A DNA stretch of 64,000 bases from Vibrio sp. CAU 1672 (GCF_029223195.1 NZ_JARHUF010000008.1:62001-126000); one strand, 5' to 3'; shown: positions 45,324 to 55,240, counted from the stretch's first letter. A program made the numbers and translations. The notes: generated by a model not told the origin, from the letters alone.

Positions 45324-46952
45324 ATGACCGTTATGGAACATACTAAGGCTGCAACACTTGATCTGACCAAGCACGGACTTCACAACGTAAAAGAGGTTGT
45401 TCGCAACCCAAGCTACGAAATGTTGTTCGAGGAAGAGACCCGTACAGATTTGGAAGGCTATGAGCGCGGTATCGTCACCGAGCTTGGTGCGGTTGCGGTG
45501 GACACTGGTATTTTTACTGGCCGCTCACCAAAAGATAAATACATCGTAAAAGATGCCACCACAGAAGAGCACATGTGGTGGACTTCAGATGCAGTGAAAA
45601 ACGACAACAAGCCGATCAACCAGGAAGTATGGGACGACCTGAAAGAGTTAGTGACCAGCCAGCTTTCTGGCAAACGTTTGTTTGTGATTGACGGTTATTG
45701 TGGTGCAAACCCTGATACACGCTTGAGCATTCGTGTGATCACTGAGGTGGCATGGCAGGCTCACTTCGTGAAAAACATGTTCATCCGTCCAACCGAAGAA
45801 GAACTGGCAACGTTTGAACCTGATTTTGTCGTGATGAACGGTGCAAAATGCACCAACCAGAAATGGGAAGAACATGGCCTGAACTCAGAGAACTTCACCG
45901 TATTTAACCTGACTGAGCGCATGCAGTTGATCGGCGGTACCTGGTACGGCGGTGAAATGAAGAAAGGCATGTTCGCGATGATGAACTACTTCCTACCGCT
46001 GAAAGACATCGCATCAATGCACTGTAGTGCCAACATGGGTGAAGAAGGCGACGTCGCAATCTTCTTCGGCCTGTCCGGTACCGGCAAAACTACCCTGTCA
46101 ACTGACCCTAAACGTGCCCTGATCGGTGATGATGAGCACGGTTGGGACGACGACGGCGTGTTCAACTTTGAAGGCGGCTGTTACGCGAAAACCATCAAAC
46201 TATCGAAAGAGGCAGAACCTGACATCTACAACGCAATCCGTCGTGATGCGCTACTAGAGAACGTCACGGTCCGCAATGATGGTTCGATTGACTTTGATGA
46301 TGGCTCTAAGACAGAGAACACTCGCGTGTCTTACCCACTGCATCACATCGACAACATCGTTAAGCCGGTATCGAAAGGCGGTCACGCCAACAAAGTGATC
46401 TTCCTCTCGGCAGACGCGTTTGGCGTGCTTCCTCCGGTGTCTAAACTGACGCCTGAGCAAACCAAGTACCACTTCCTGTCTGGCTTTACTGCGAAGCTGG
46501 CTGGTACAGAACGTGGCATCACTGAACCAACCCCAACCTTCTCGGCATGTTTCGGTGCGGCATTCCTGACCCTGCACCCAACCAAGTACGCAGAAGTACT
46601 GGTGAAACGAATGGAAGCGGCAGGTGCAGAAGCTTACCTGGTCAATACTGGCTGGAACGGCAGCGGCAAACGTATCTCTATCCAGGATACACGCGGTATC
46701 ATCGATGCCATCCTTGATGGTTCAATTGAAGAAGCGAAAACTAAGCACATTCCGATCTTTAACCTGGAAGTACCGACTTCACTACCGGGCGTGGATCCTA
46801 GCATCCTTGACCCACGTGATACCTACGTTGACCCACTACAATGGGAAAGCAAAGCCAAAGATCTGGCAGAGCGCTTCATCAATAACTTTGATAAGTACAC
46901 TGACAACGATGAAGGCAAAGCCCTGATCAGTGCCGGCCCTCAGATCGACTAA
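45324..46952 (+). CDS. pckA: Phosphoenolpyruvate carboxykinase (ATP)
   Basis: Converts oxaloacetate and ATP to PEP, CO2 and ADP, the first committed step of gluconeogenesis. The 542 residues match the ATP-dependent family. The P-loop [11 protein letters not shown] is near residues 249-259, with the preceding metal and oxaloacetate sites (RSPKDKY near 67-73, and [20 protein letters not shown]). [22 protein letters not shown] follows and is diagnostic. ATAAGGAGC gives a strong ribosome site. In enterics pckA adjoins envZ-ompR; here it follows hslO, as in Vibrio. Confidence 0.98.
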   Translation: MTVMEHTKAATLDLTKHGLHNVKEVVRNPSYEMLFEEETRTDLEGYERGIVTELGAVAVDTGIFTGRSPKDKYIVKDATTEEHMWWTSDAVKNDNKPINQEVWDDLKELVTSQLSGKRLFVIDGYCGANPDTRLSIRVITEVAWQAHFVKNMFIRPTEEELATFEPDFVVMNGAKCTNQKWEEHGLNSENFTVFNLTERMQLIGGTWYGGEMKKGMFAMMNYFLPLKDIASMHCSANMGEEGDVAIFFGLSGTGKTTLSTDPKRALIGDDEHGWDDDGVFNFEGGCYAKTIKLSKEAEPDIYNAIRRDALLENVTVRNDGSIDFDDGSKTENTRVSYPLHHIDNIVKPVSKGGHANKVIFLSADAFGVLPPVSKLTPEQTKYHFLSGFTAKLAGTERGITEPTPTFSACFGAAFLTLHPTKYAEVLVKRMEAAGAEAYLVNTGWNGSGKRISIQDTRGIIDAILDGSIEEAKTKHIPIFNLEVPTSLPGVDPSILDPRDTYVDPLQWESKAKDLAERFINNFDKYTDNDEGKALISAGPQID

Positions 46953-46986
46953 GCGGAACAGTGACCCAGCTACAATAATACTACTT

Positions 46987-47011
46987 AAGCCCCTCATTTG
47001 AGGGGCTTTTT
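46987..47011 (+). terminator. Terminator after pckA
   Basis: AAGCCCCTC and GAGGGGCTT around ATTT, followed by TTT. Confidence 0.92.
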
Positions 47012-47208
47012 GTTGAATCCCTCACCAGATTGCGCCAAGCTATCACCTGATACCAGTCAAGGAACGTCGCAAACGGCACAGAAAATATCGTTCCGGACAA
47101 AACATTGCCAGCAACACGAGCGACAGCTCAAGGCTGACCAACAGCGACGACCAAATGGTATGACTGACCCATTGGTGATTTCACATTTCAATTAAGGTGC
47201 ATTCAGGG

Positions 47209-49218
47209 ATGAAGGCTGTTCGGCGGATTCTGCTCTTGGTTTTGCTGTTAGTGGTGATAGTACCCGTGATGTTACTGGTACTGCTTACCAGCCCCTACGC
47301 CACCCAGACCTGGAACACCATCACTCAGCGTCTCAACCTGCCAGTACAGGCCGAACAGGTTACCTACGAGTTCCCTTACCACCTGCAACTGCAAGGCGTC
47401 ACAACCCCCGCAGTGGGTTATATTGAACGCGCCGACCTGTGGCTCAACCCTGATCTTCGCCGTGACGGCCGGTGGATCGTCGATAGCCTGTTACTCGACG
47501 GAATAAACTTACCCGATGGATTGGCTCCAGTGACGCTCAGCAAACAGGTTTACTTCCACCAAATTGCACTGAAAAACATCGATTATGCTGACGACGCCTA
47601 TGCCCTGCGAGGACTTAACCTGCAGATCCAGCAGCCGCAGTGGCTGGCTGACCAACAAACCGTACCGTTTGGGGCAATACAAGTATCAGCTGAACAGTTG
47701 TACTGGCAAGGTGAAGCGTTCAACCAATTACTGCTTGATCTCAATTACCAGCCTAAAGACAGCACAGTATACGGCGCTTCATTTGAGTGGCGAGGCAGTC
47801 AGATATCGGGACAAGCAGAACAGTATGGCCAACACTGGTCATTGGTTAATGTCACGCTCGATAAGCTGCGTCTCAACCAGGCTCAAATTACCTCGCTGGC
47901 AGGCAAACCCTGGCCAGACTTACTGTCATCGATCAACCATATCAACAGCTTGGATTTACTCAATGCCGAAATTCAATATGGCCCTTGGCACTGGCAGAAC
48001 CTCGACCTGTCGCTGGAGGATGCAGAGTGGCCACTGACCCTGTGGCAAAGCCGCGCCACTTTATCACTGCAGGCCGACAGCGTGCGGTTCGACAGTCAGG
48101 TTGCGATCGAGCCACGCCTGCAAGCCAGACTTCTGCCAGATCACATTCAGCTGCCGGAACTGAGCTTAGAGTGGCAACAAGGCGCTCTGCAGTTGTCGGG
48201 GCAACTGGAACCACATCGATGGACGTTTAACAGGGCCAGACTCAGCGGCCTGAAATGGACGATTGAAGCGCCGGAGCTTGGTACCTGGTGGCACGCACTG
48301 GGTGAGCAAGTGCAGGAGATCCATATTGACCAACTGGAGGTAACGCACAGCCAAATCATCCAACTGGCCAGCACGCCTTACTGGCAACTGTCCGGACTGA
48401 ACCTAGATGGCCAGTCCCTGTCGCTGACATCACACCACCAGCGCTGGGGCATGTGGCAGGGCAAGCTGGAAGCCAGTGTCATCAATGCCAGCTACGCGAA
48501 AACCTTAACCTCTCACGCAGCACTGGCCATGACCAGCAACGATGGGTTTTGGCAGCTGACCCGCCTGTTTGTGCCGTTAGAGCAGGGTTACCTCGAAGGC
48601 AGCGCTCAGATTGACTTAAATACCACCGGCCAACCCTGGTCACTCCGCCTTGATGGCGATGGTCTGCCCGTTAGCCTGTTAGGGCCTTATTTACCGGCGG
48701 CACTGCAATTCACCGGCCATTCCGATCTAAGTTTGCAACTGCAGGGGCTGGCGGGAGACCAAAGTATGCTGGCCTACAGCCTGAGCGGCACGTTAGAGGC
48801 AAATTTCCGCGATACCTCACTCCGTTCAACTGACCAAGCGACATTCCAGCCCGTGAACCTCTCGCCCCTGCGTCTGCAGGCGAATCGCGGTGAGATCGCT
48901 ATCCAGCCAATGACTATTCGCGGCAAGGCACTGCGGGGCAGCATCACCGGGCAGTTCGACCTGGCTAATGATCCGCGAAGCGGCATCCAGTATCAGCTCG
49001 ATTATTCCTGTGGCCGGCTAGCGGGCGATCTGCTCAGTGGCGAGGTGCAAACACCCCGGTGTATGGACAAAAAAACCGAGCTGGAGACTTCCCCGGCCCG
49101 GTATCAGAATCTGGATTTAGAGGTAATCGAAGAGGAGTGGCCAGAGCCGGTCTATCTCGAAGAAGAGGAAACCATCGGCGACACCCCAGTAACCGAAAAG
49201 TTAATCACTGCTGAGTAG
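47209..49218 (+). CDS. AsmA-family protein
   Basis: A 669-residue envelope protein with one N-terminal membrane anchor (ILLLVLLLVVIVPVMLLVLL, about 6-25) and a very long periplasmic beta-rich region. The C-terminal AsmA-like segment includes NRGEIAIQPMTIRGKALRGSITGQFDLAND. Such proteins resemble bridge-like lipid-transfer proteins and are linked to phospholipid transport to the outer membrane; that role is inferred here. The tail (about 625-669) is acidic. I use the ATG at 47209, with AAGG upstream; an in-frame GTG at 47197 lies within that site. The last 18 bp overlap the convergent fabY gene. Confidence 0.85.
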   Translation: MKAVRRILLLVLLLVVIVPVMLLVLLTSPYATQTWNTITQRLNLPVQAEQVTYEFPYHLQLQGVTTPAVGYIERADLWLNPDLRRDGRWIVDSLLLDGINLPDGLAPVTLSKQVYFHQIALKNIDYADDAYALRGLNLQIQQPQWLADQQTVPFGAIQVSAEQLYWQGEAFNQLLLDLNYQPKDSTVYGASFEWRGSQISGQAEQYGQHWSLVNVTLDKLRLNQAQITSLAGKPWPDLLSSINHINSLDLLNAEIQYGPWHWQNLDLSLEDAEWPLTLWQSRATLSLQADSVRFDSQVAIEPRLQARLLPDHIQLPELSLEWQQGALQLSGQLEPHRWTFNRARLSGLKWTIEAPELGTWWHALGEQVQEIHIDQLEVTHSQIIQLASTPYWQLSGLNLDGQSLSLTSHHQRWGMWQGKLEASVINASYAKTLTSHAALAMTSNDGFWQLTRLFVPLEQGYLEGSAQIDLNTTGQPWSLRLDGDGLPVSLLGPYLPAALQFTGHSDLSLQLQGLAGDQSMLAYSLSGTLEANFRDTSLRSTDQATFQPVNLSPLRLQANRGEIAIQPMTIRGKALRGSITGQFDLANDPRSGIQYQLDYSCGRLAGDLLSGEVQTPRCMDKKTELETSPARYQNLDLEVIEEEWPEPVYLEEEETIGDTPVTEKLITAE

Positions 49219-50121
49219 CTTAGAGTAATTCGGCAGCAACATATAAGTGCCGACAAACTCCACCGCCGCCACCTCACCGCTGTATATCACCACGTGGATA
49301 ACGATCCGCGCTTTACGGCCGGAGGCAAGGCGATCAAGATCACCGCTGATACCATCCAGTGAGGTACTGGCGACCGGATTTTGCTCCACTGGATGACGGT
49401 AACGAATAGAGCTGTCGGCCAGCACTATGTCACCATGCAAGCCACGTTCTTTGAGCAGCAACCAGCTCATGCCCCACCCGGTCAGCGTTGCCAGGGTAAA
49501 TGCCGAGCCGGCAAACATAGTGTTATGAGGATTCAGATTCGGATTGAGCTGTGCACAACACTCAAACTGATAACCGGTATACTGGTTGATTTTTATGCCC
49601 ATCTTATCACTGATCGGGATCTGATCTTCCCAGCGCTGTTGCAGCTCCGTACACCACTCCGGTTTGCGCAAGACGTTGGCCATCGGATCCAGCGGTTTAA
49701 CCATTTGCTGATGGCGGATCGGACCGCGCTCATCGGTCAACTCACCACGCCGCTCAAAACCATTTTTTTCGTAAAAGGCAATCGCATCTTCGCGCGCGTT
49801 ACACACCAGCCGCTTAGCCCCTTCCTGGCGGGCCAGTGACTCCAGCGCCACCATCACCAGCGATCCCATCCCTTTGCTGCGCCGGTTGTTTTTCACCGCC
49901 ATATAGCGGATTTGGCCTTCATTATCCGGAGAAATGTACAGCCGCCCGATCGCTATCGGCCGGCCACGGCCATCGACGATCATCCGGTGATGGCTCATCG
50001 AATCATATTCATCGCGCTCGGAGCCAACCGGCATACGCCATGGCTCCCGCAGCATCTGCCAACGAAAATGATAGTACTTGTTAAGCTGATTGTCGGTTTT
50101 CGGGGTGATCAGTTTGAACAT
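49201..50121 (-). CDS. fabY: Bifunctional GNAT / hot-dog protein FabY (YiiD)
   Basis: A 306-residue protein aligned over its full length with E. coli YiiD/FabY, which can supply acetoacetyl-ACP to start fatty-acid synthesis. The GNAT acetyltransferase-like domain is about residues 1-150 (IRYMAVKNNRRSKGMGSLVMVALESLARQEGAKRLVCNAREDAIAFYEKNGF), and a YiiD-type hot-dog domain is about 160-306 (NPHNTMFAGSAFTLATLTGWGMSWLLLKERG). I use the ATG at 50121, with AAAGGA upstream; the frame opens at 50142. It ends the operon yihY-dtd-fabY, the same order as in enterics. Confidence 0.93.
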   Translation of the reverse strand: MFKLITPKTDNQLNKYYHFRWQMLREPWRMPVGSERDEYDSMSHHRMIVDGRGRPIAIGRLYISPDNEGQIRYMAVKNNRRSKGMGSLVMVALESLARQEGAKRLVCNAREDAIAFYEKNGFERRGELTDERGPIRHQQMVKPLDPMANVLRKPEWCTELQQRWEDQIPISDKMGIKINQYTGYQFECCAQLNPNLNPHNTMFAGSAFTLATLTGWGMSWLLLKERGLHGDIVLADSSIRYRHPVEQNPVASTSLDGISGDLDRLASGRKARIVIHVVIYSGEVAAVEFVGTYMLLPNYSKLLSSD

Positions 50122-50193
50122 ATCAATCCTTTGAGAGTACACATCAAGTCTAATCAGATGGGGCCGGGGTCAACCGGACTCCACCGAAGGAGG

Positions 50194-50628
50194 CTATACC
50201 TGCAGCCAGAAGGTCACCGGACCGTCATTAACCAGCGACACTTTCATATCAGCGGCAAAGCTACCGCGTTCGGTCGGCAGCACCTGCTGACACAAATCGG
50301 AGAAATGATCGTACAAGCGCTCGGCGTCGGCTGGGTGTGCTCCGCGGGAAAAACCAGCCCGCGTGCCCTTCTTGGTATCGGCCGGCAATGTAAATTGAGA
50401 CACCACCAATAGCTTTCCGTTCACCTGCTGCACGTTGAGGTTCATTTTACCCTGTCCATCTTCAAACACGCGGTAGGTGGTTACGCGCTCCATCAAACGC
50501 TTGGCTTTGGCTTCATCATCACCCTTCTCTACCCCAAGCAGGACAAGTAGACCCTGGTCGATTTCACCGACCACTTCACCGTCGACGCGCACCGCTGCTT
50601 CACTGACTCGTTGGATTAGCGCTATCAC
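50194..50628 (-). CDS. dtd: D-aminoacyl-tRNA deacylase (GTG start)
   Basis: Removes D-amino acids and glycine mischarged onto tRNA, a proofreading function. The 144-residue homodimer shows the active-site motif L-V-V-S-Q-F-T-L (about 78-85) and the cross-subunit N-D-G-P-V-T-F motif near the C-terminus. The GTG at 50628 gives the normal length and start ([17 protein letters not shown]); the ATG at 50646 would add six residues. It overlaps the yihY end by 29 bp and precedes fabY by 72 bp, so the three form one transcript. Confidence 0.95.
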   Translation of the reverse strand: MIALIQRVSEAAVRVDGEVVGEIDQGLLVLLGVEKGDDEAKAKRLMERVTTYRVFEDGQGKMNLNVQQVNGKLLVVSQFTLPADTKKGTRAGFSRGAHPADAERLYDHFSDLCQQVLPTERGSFAADMKVSLVNDGPVTFWLQV

Positions 50629-51544
50629 TACTCTCGCTTCCTTCATTTGCTAATTGAGATTCAGCGCTTGAGTGTATCATTTCTAGGTTATCACTCCAGT
50701 GCTCTCTCTCACCTAATGCAGCGGTCACTTCAGCACCGATCAACACAATCAACCAGCACAAGTAGACCCAGACAAACAGGATCGGAATGGCGGCCAGAGC
50801 GCCGTAAATCAACTGATAGGACGGAAACTGGGTGATATACAGCGCAAAGCCCTTTTTACTCAGTTCAAACAGCAGCGCCGCCACCAGTGCACCAACTGCC
50901 GCGTGAGCCAGATAGACCTTTTTATTCGGCACCAGCATATACAGCCCCATGAACGCAAAGAACGACAACAACAGCGGCAGCCAACGCAAAAACAGGTTAT
51001 ACATGCCAGTTATCGTCTCGTGTTCAATCAGTTTTAATGAGGTGACATAAGAGGTCGCTGCAATGCTCGCCCCAACCAGAATCGGCCCTAAGGTCAGCAC
51101 CATCCAGTACATCGAAAAAGAAAACACCGGGCGGCGCTTTTTTTTCACTTGCCAGATGTAATTGAGGTTTTTATCAATATTGGAAATCAGCATCAGCGCG
51201 GCGACAAACAAAAAACCACCACCAACCGCGGTCATCTTACCGGTATTGGCAACAAACTCCTGCAATGCCGTATGTACTGCTTCGCCAGCCGCCGGCACAA
51301 AGTTGTCAATAATGTAGCCCTGCAAAACTCCGCCGGCATCGGCAAACACCGCAAACTTCGACAAAATCGACAGCAATACCGTCAGCATCGGCACCAGGGA
51401 CAACAGGGTAATGTAGGCCAGGTAGCCCGCATTGACATTGACACGGTCATGGGTCATTCGCTTAAACAGATAACGAAAATATGCCATACCTGCGGGCAAC
51501 AGTTTTCTGAATCTCGCCTTGTAACTCTTTGATAACTGATTCAT
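50600..51544 (-). CDS. yihY: YihY/BrkB-family inner-membrane protein
   Basis: A 314-residue protein with about six membrane helices (clusters around residues 38-58, 90-115, 140-165, 180-205, 215-240 and 245-272). The family marks are [37 protein letters not shown] and [49 protein letters not shown], quoted here in part. It was once named RNase BN, wrongly; its function is unknown, and the BrkB name refers to serum resistance in Bordetella. It heads the yihY-dtd-fabY operon and is divergent from a lipoprotein gene. Confidence 0.93.
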   Translation of the reverse strand: MNQLSKSYKARFRKLLPAGMAYFRYLFKRMTHDRVNVNAGYLAYITLLSLVPMLTVLLSILSKFAVFADAGGVLQGYIIDNFVPAAGEAVHTALQEFVANTGKMTAVGGGFLFVAALMLISNIDKNLNYIWQVKKKRRPVFSFSMYWMVLTLGPILVGASIAATSYVTSLKLIEHETITGMYNLFLRWLPLLLSFFAFMGLYMLVPNKKVYLAHAAVGALVAALLFELSKKGFALYITQFPSYQLIYGALAAIPILFVWVYLCWLIVLIGAEVTAALGEREHWSDNLEMIHSSAESQLANEGSESSDSANPTSQ

Positions 51545-51586
51545 AGTGCATCCATAGAATGATTAATTAGCGTGCAGGAAATAAGA

Positions 51587-52228
51587 ATGCCTTATTTATT
51601 AGCCATTGTACTATCAATTTTCACTTTGACCGGGTGTCAGTCCGCATATTATTCCGCAATGGAGCAAGTGGGTTACCACAAACGCGACATCATGGTCGAT
51701 CGCGTTGAAGATGCCAAAGAGTCCCAACAAGACGCGCAAGAAGAATTCACCAGTGCATTAGAAGCCCTGTCGGCGCTAACCAATTTTGATGGTGGTGAGC
51801 TGGAAAGCGTCTACAACAACATCAACGACAAATACGAAGACAGCGAAAAAGCGGCGCAAGAGGTGCGCGACCGCATTGCGGCGATTGAAGATGTGTCTGA
51901 TGCCCTGTTTACCGAGTGGCAGGATGAGCTAAAGCTGTACACCAGCGCGAAGCTACGCCGCTCTAGCGAGCAAAAACTGCGTGAGACCAAAGCGTCTTAC
52001 AAAACCATGCTCAGCGCGATGAAGCGTGCTGAACAAAAAATGACCCCGGTATTGAACACACTGCGCGACAATACGCTGTACCTCAAGCACAACCTGAATG
52101 CCAGTGCGATCGGTTCTCTGCAAGGTGAGTTCTCTGACTTAGAAAAAGACATTCAATACGCGATCAAGCAAATGAATGCGGCTATTGCCGAGTCCGATAA
52201 GTTCCTGCAAAAGCTCAACCAAAAGTAA
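51587..52228 (+). CDS. DUF2959 lipoprotein
   Basis: A 213-residue lipoprotein: MPYLLAIVLSIFTLTGC supplies a lipobox L-T-G-C with Cys17 as the lipidated residue. The residue after Cys is Gln rather than Asp, which favours sorting to the outer membrane. The rest is almost entirely helical and charged (for example EEFTSALEALSALTNFDGGELE and SSEQKLRETKASYKTMLSAMK), predicted to form coiled coils. It belongs to DUF2959; no function is known. AGGA lies six bases before the ATG. A short hairpin follows. Confidence 0.88.
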   Translation: MPYLLAIVLSIFTLTGCQSAYYSAMEQVGYHKRDIMVDRVEDAKESQQDAQEEFTSALEALSALTNFDGGELESVYNNINDKYEDSEKAAQEVRDRIAAIEDVSDALFTEWQDELKLYTSAKLRRSSEQKLRETKASYKTMLSAMKRAEQKMTPVLNTLRDNTLYLKHNLNASAIGSLQGEFSDLEKDIQYAIKQMNAAIAESDKFLQKLNQK

Positions 52229-52237
52229 CTATGCCAT

Positions 52238-52258
52238 ACCTCCTCCTCGTGAGGAGGT
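52238..52258 (+). terminator. Terminator after the DUF2959 gene
   Basis: ACCTCCTC and GAGGAGGT around CTCGT, with a weak T-run (TTTTAGTTT). Confidence 0.75.
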
Positions 52259-52271
52259 TTTAGTTTGCAGG

Positions 52272-52802
52272 TCAGGCCGTTAAGCCTGTCACCAGTCGAA
52301 CAAACTCAACCCTTTCGTGTACCGTTCCCCATGGCACTTCCACCACCTGGTAACCCAGCTCAGCGTAGATATCGATCAGGGTCTGATGAATGTGTAACGC
52401 TTCTTCAAAACTGTGCGGGCGCACCTCATCTTGTACATAAACAGACGCCTCAGGCCGGCATGTCAGCACCTGACGATGGTAGCCGGCGCTTTCCGTCAGG
52501 AACGCTTGCTCCACCTCACTACCGCCGACTTGCAGGTACGCGACGATGTCCGGGATCGCGCGATCAACAAAAGCCACCTCATGGCGCATCGCAGCTAGCT
52601 TTTGCTTGCCCATCAACTCCAGGCATAAGCTGGCGAACTCAGGCAGATTCGTCCACGGCAAAATGCCGTTTTCCAACTGGCTTTGCTGTTCAATCAGAGT
52701 GCGCGAGCCTTCCGCAAAAGTCGCATAGCCTAACGCTCCCAGTGCATTTAACAAGGTGGTTTTACCCGCGCCGGGTCCGCCCGTGATCACAATGGGCTTC
52801 AT
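52272..52802 (-). CDS. Small AAA/P-loop ATPase (AAA_28-type)
   Basis: A 176-residue protein with a clear P-loop G-G-P-G-A-G-K-T-T at residues 8-16 after a beta strand (MKPIVIT). A second acidic motif (VAFVDRAIPDIVAYLQ, about residues 76-91) resembles Walker B or the lid region of nucleoside and NadR-like kinases. Homologues are annotated as AAA family ATPase or predicted ATPase/kinase; the substrate is unknown. It sits between typA and the DUF2959 gene, separated from typA by a terminator, so it is expressed on its own. Confidence 0.85.
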   Translation of the reverse strand: MKPIVITGGPGAGKTTLLNALGALGYATFAEGSRTLIEQQSQLENGILPWTNLPEFASLCLELMGKQKLAAMRHEVAFVDRAIPDIVAYLQVGGSEVEQAFLTESAGYHRQVLTCRPEASVYVQDEVRPHSFEEALHIHQTLIDIYAELGYQVVEVPWGTVHERVEFVRLVTGLTA

Positions 52803-52830
52803 ATTCTTATCCTCTCATCGCTCAAATACA

Positions 52831-52857
52831 AAAAGCCCCGAGCATAACCCGGGGCTT
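52831..52857 (-). terminator. Terminator after typA
   Basis: AAGCCCCG and CGGGGCTT (8 bp, 9-nt loop). Reading leftward, it is followed by TTTTTG. Confidence 0.88.
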
Positions 52858-52883
52858 GTCTTAATCGAATCCGTTACAGCAGA

Positions 52884-54713
52884 TTATTTTGCTGAACGTG
52901 AAGCACGCTTACGATCGCTTTCCGTCAGGAATTTCTTACGGATACGGATGCTTTCAGGAGTTACTTCTACCAGTTCGTCATCATCGATGAATTCTAGTGC
53001 TTGCTCAAGAGTCATCTTGATTGGCGGAGTAAGAACCTGTGCGTCATCTGTACCAGATGCACGAACGTTAGTTAGCTGCTTACCTTTCAGTGCGTTTACT
53101 GTCAGGTCGTTGTCGCGGCTGTGAATACCGATAACCATGCCTTCGTAAACTTCAACACCGTGACCGATGAATAGACGACCACGCTCTTGAAGGTTAAACA
53201 GTGCGTTGGTTAGTGCTTTACCCATCGCGTTTGCGATTAGTACACCGTTCACACGTTGACCGATGTTACCGCCTTTGTGTGGCGCGTAGCGATCGAAGGT
53301 ATGGTATAGAAGACCAGAACCAGAAGTCAGTGTCATGAACTCTGTTTGGAAACCGATTAGACCACGAGATGGCATTTCGAAGTCCATACGTACACGGCCT
53401 TTACCATCTGGAGACATATCTTTCAGCTCACCTTTACGCAGGCCGATGTTCTCCATGATGCCACCTTGGTGCTCTTCCATCACGTCGATCGTTACCGTCT
53501 CAAACGGTTCCATTAGCTGACCATCTTCTTCTTTGATGATTACTTCCGGACGAGATACAGCAAGCTCGAAGCCTTCACGGCGCATGTTTTCGATCAGGAT
53601 AGATAGGTGAAGTTCACCACGGCCTGATACGCGGAATTTATCTGGATCGTCTGTTTGCTCAACGCGTAGTGCAACGTTGTGTACCAGTTCCTTCTCCAGA
53701 CGCTCAAGGATGTTACGTGAAGTTACGAACTTACCTTCTTTACCCGCGAATGGCGACGTGTTTACCTGGAACGTCATGGTTACGGTTGGTTCATCAACAG
53801 ACAGTGGTGGTAGCGCTTCTACTGCGTTTTGTGCACAGATAGTGTCAGAGATTTTTAGCTCACCAAGGCCCGTGATTGCGATGATATCACCGGCGTTAGC
53901 TTGCTCAACTTCGTGACGCTCCAGACCCAGGTAGCCCATTACTGTGCCCACTTTACCGTTGCGAGTTTTACCGTCAGCACCGATAACGGTGACTTGTTGG
54001 TTTGCTTTCACGCTACCACGCGTGACACGAGCAACACCGATAACACCAACGTAAGAGCTGTAGTCTAGCTGAGAAACTTGCATCTGTAGTGGACCATCGA
54101 GGTCAACTTCTGGAGCCGCTACTTCTTCAACGATAGTTTCGAATAGTGGTTCCATGTTTTCGCCAGTTTCGCCCTCTTCTAGAGTAGCCCAACCGTTTAG
54201 TGCTGAAGCGTAAACCACTTTAAAGTCTAGCTGTTCGTCAGTGGCACCCAGGTTGTCGAATAGGTCGAATACTTGGTCCATAACCCAATCAGGACGAGCG
54301 CCTGGGCGGTCAATCTTGTTGATTACCACGATTGGCTTAAGGCCGTGAGCAAATGCTTTTTGGGTTACAAAACGCGTTTGTGGCATCGGGCCGTCAACGG
54401 CGTCAACGATAAGTAGTACTGAATCTACCATCGACATGATACGTTCTACTTCACCACCGAAGTCCGCGTGTCCCGGAGTATCTACGATGTTGATGCGGTA
54501 ATCATTCCAGTTAATTGCTGTGTTTTTAGCAAGAATGGTAATACCACGCTCTTTCTCAATGTCGTTCGAGTCCATGACTCGCTCTTCAGCTTCACCGCGA
54601 GACTCTAGCGTGCCTGATTGTTGTAGCAGCTTGTCAACCAGCGTTGTTTTGCCGTGGTCAACGTGCGCGATAATCGCGATATTTCTTAATTTATCAATCT
54701 GTGGAGTAGCCAT
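52884..54713 (-). CDS. typA: Ribosome-associated GTPase TypA/BipA
   Basis: A 609-residue translational GTPase that helps 50S assembly and stress and cold adaptation. G motifs: AHVDHGKTT (G1, about residues 18-26), RGITI (G2), DTPGHADF (G3), NKIDRPGA (G4) and SALNG (G5). They are followed by domains II, III, V and the BipA-specific C-terminal domain, which ends [17 protein letters not shown] use the ATG at 54713; the frame opens at 54776. The ribosome site is weak. It is divergent from glnA, as in enterics. Confidence 0.97.
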   Translation of the reverse strand: MATPQIDKLRNIAIIAHVDHGKTTLVDKLLQQSGTLESRGEAEERVMDSNDIEKERGITILAKNTAINWNDYRINIVDTPGHADFGGEVERIMSMVDSVLLIVDAVDGPMPQTRFVTQKAFAHGLKPIVVINKIDRPGARPDWVMDQVFDLFDNLGATDEQLDFKVVYASALNGWATLEEGETGENMEPLFETIVEEVAAPEVDLDGPLQMQVSQLDYSSYVGVIGVARVTRGSVKANQQVTVIGADGKTRNGKVGTVMGYLGLERHEVEQANAGDIIAITGLGELKISDTICAQNAVEALPPLSVDEPTVTMTFQVNTSPFAGKEGKFVTSRNILERLEKELVHNVALRVEQTDDPDKFRVSGRGELHLSILIENMRREGFELAVSRPEVIIKEEDGQLMEPFETVTIDVMEEHQGGIMENIGLRKGELKDMSPDGKGRVRMDFEMPSRGLIGFQTEFMTLTSGSGLLYHTFDRYAPHKGGNIGQRVNGVLIANAMGKALTNALFNLQERGRLFIGHGVEVYEGMVIGIHSRDNDLTVNALKGKQLTNVRASGTDDAQVLTPPIKMTLEQALEFIDDDELVEVTPESIRIRKKFLTESDRKRASRSAK

Positions 54714-54979
54714 GGATATTGATTCACTTAATAGATGAAATGCCCCCTGACGAGAACGGATGTTCTCTGGCGACATTTGCTGATTAAAAAAACGGCCATA
54801 ATGTACCAGATTTTAGCAAAAAGCCTAGAAATATGTGATCCAGACGCAACTAATTCTAAGCAAACTTCTCCTTAGCGACTCCGCTTAAGGGGAAAATTGA
54901 TGCAAAACAACCCAGCCCGCATCGGTTCCGATTACCGATTGACTCCTGGTGAAAAACTAGGCTGAATAGGTAACGCGTA

Positions 54980-55025
54980 TGTTTCACAATGGTGCAAACA
55001 CACGCCGATGCACAAATATGGTGCA
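54980..55025 (+). promoter_or_regulatory. NtrC enhancer sites upstream of glnA
   Basis: TGCACA-AATAT-GGTGCA (55009-55025) matches the NtrC consensus TGCACC-N5-GGTGCA with one mismatch. A second site at 54980-54996 keeps the right half, GGTGCA, but has a poor left half. Their centres are 29 bp apart, close to three helical turns. The sites lie roughly 110-150 bp before the predicted start, a normal enhancer distance. Confidence 0.75.
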
Positions 55026-55038
55026 TTAAGTGATCATT

Positions 55039-55060
55039 TTGGTGCAAAGCTTTGCACCAA
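55039..55060. promoter_or_regulatory. 22-bp perfect palindrome in the glnA control region
   Basis: Arm TTGGTGCAAAG followed directly by its complement. It contains GGTGCA and TGCACC half-sites in the reverse order from a normal NtrC site, and the core GCAAAGCTTTGC that also occurs upstream of pckA. It lies between the NtrC sites and the -24/-12 promoter. Confidence 0.6.
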
Positions 55061-55108
55061 TTTAGGCTCACAAAACATAATTCCTTGAAAATAATGGAAT
55101 AATTTTTT

Positions 55109-55124
55109 TGGCACGGTTTTGGCT
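55109..55124 (+). promoter_or_regulatory. Sigma-54 (-24/-12) promoter of glnA
   Basis: TGGCACG-GTTT-TGGCT: the GG at 55110-55111 and GC at 55122-55123 have the required 12-bp spacing. The -24 part is consensus, and the -12 part differs by one base (TGGC for TTGC). Expected start near 55135, giving a leader of about 105 nt. An overlapping TATAAT at 55128-55133 may allow sigma-70 initiation. Confidence 0.8.
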
Positions 55125-55240
55125 TTGTATAATTCAGCATAGATTAATACCCATAGTAAGCAAATTAATCGATGCTGGATTTCACCAACTAATCGTAAAT
55201 CGAGCTGTTACCGCTTTATAAACACCGGAGGTTATCCAAG

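Larger units (their letters stand above)
54714..55240. promoter_or_regulatory. Divergent control region between typA and glnA
   Basis: No gene is supported. From left to right: an imperfect hairpin (about 54868-54893), two NtrC-type sites (54980-54996 weak, 55009-55025 good), a 22-bp palindrome (55039-55060) and a -24/-12 promoter (55109-55124), which overlaps a TATAAT (55128-55133). The typA promoter, reading left, is not obvious. Confidence 0.75.

Noticed and set aside
54856..55140. 94-codon minus-strand frame in the glnA control region
   Set aside because: It covers NtrC sites and the sigma-54 promoter, lacks a ribosome site, and has no recognisable features.
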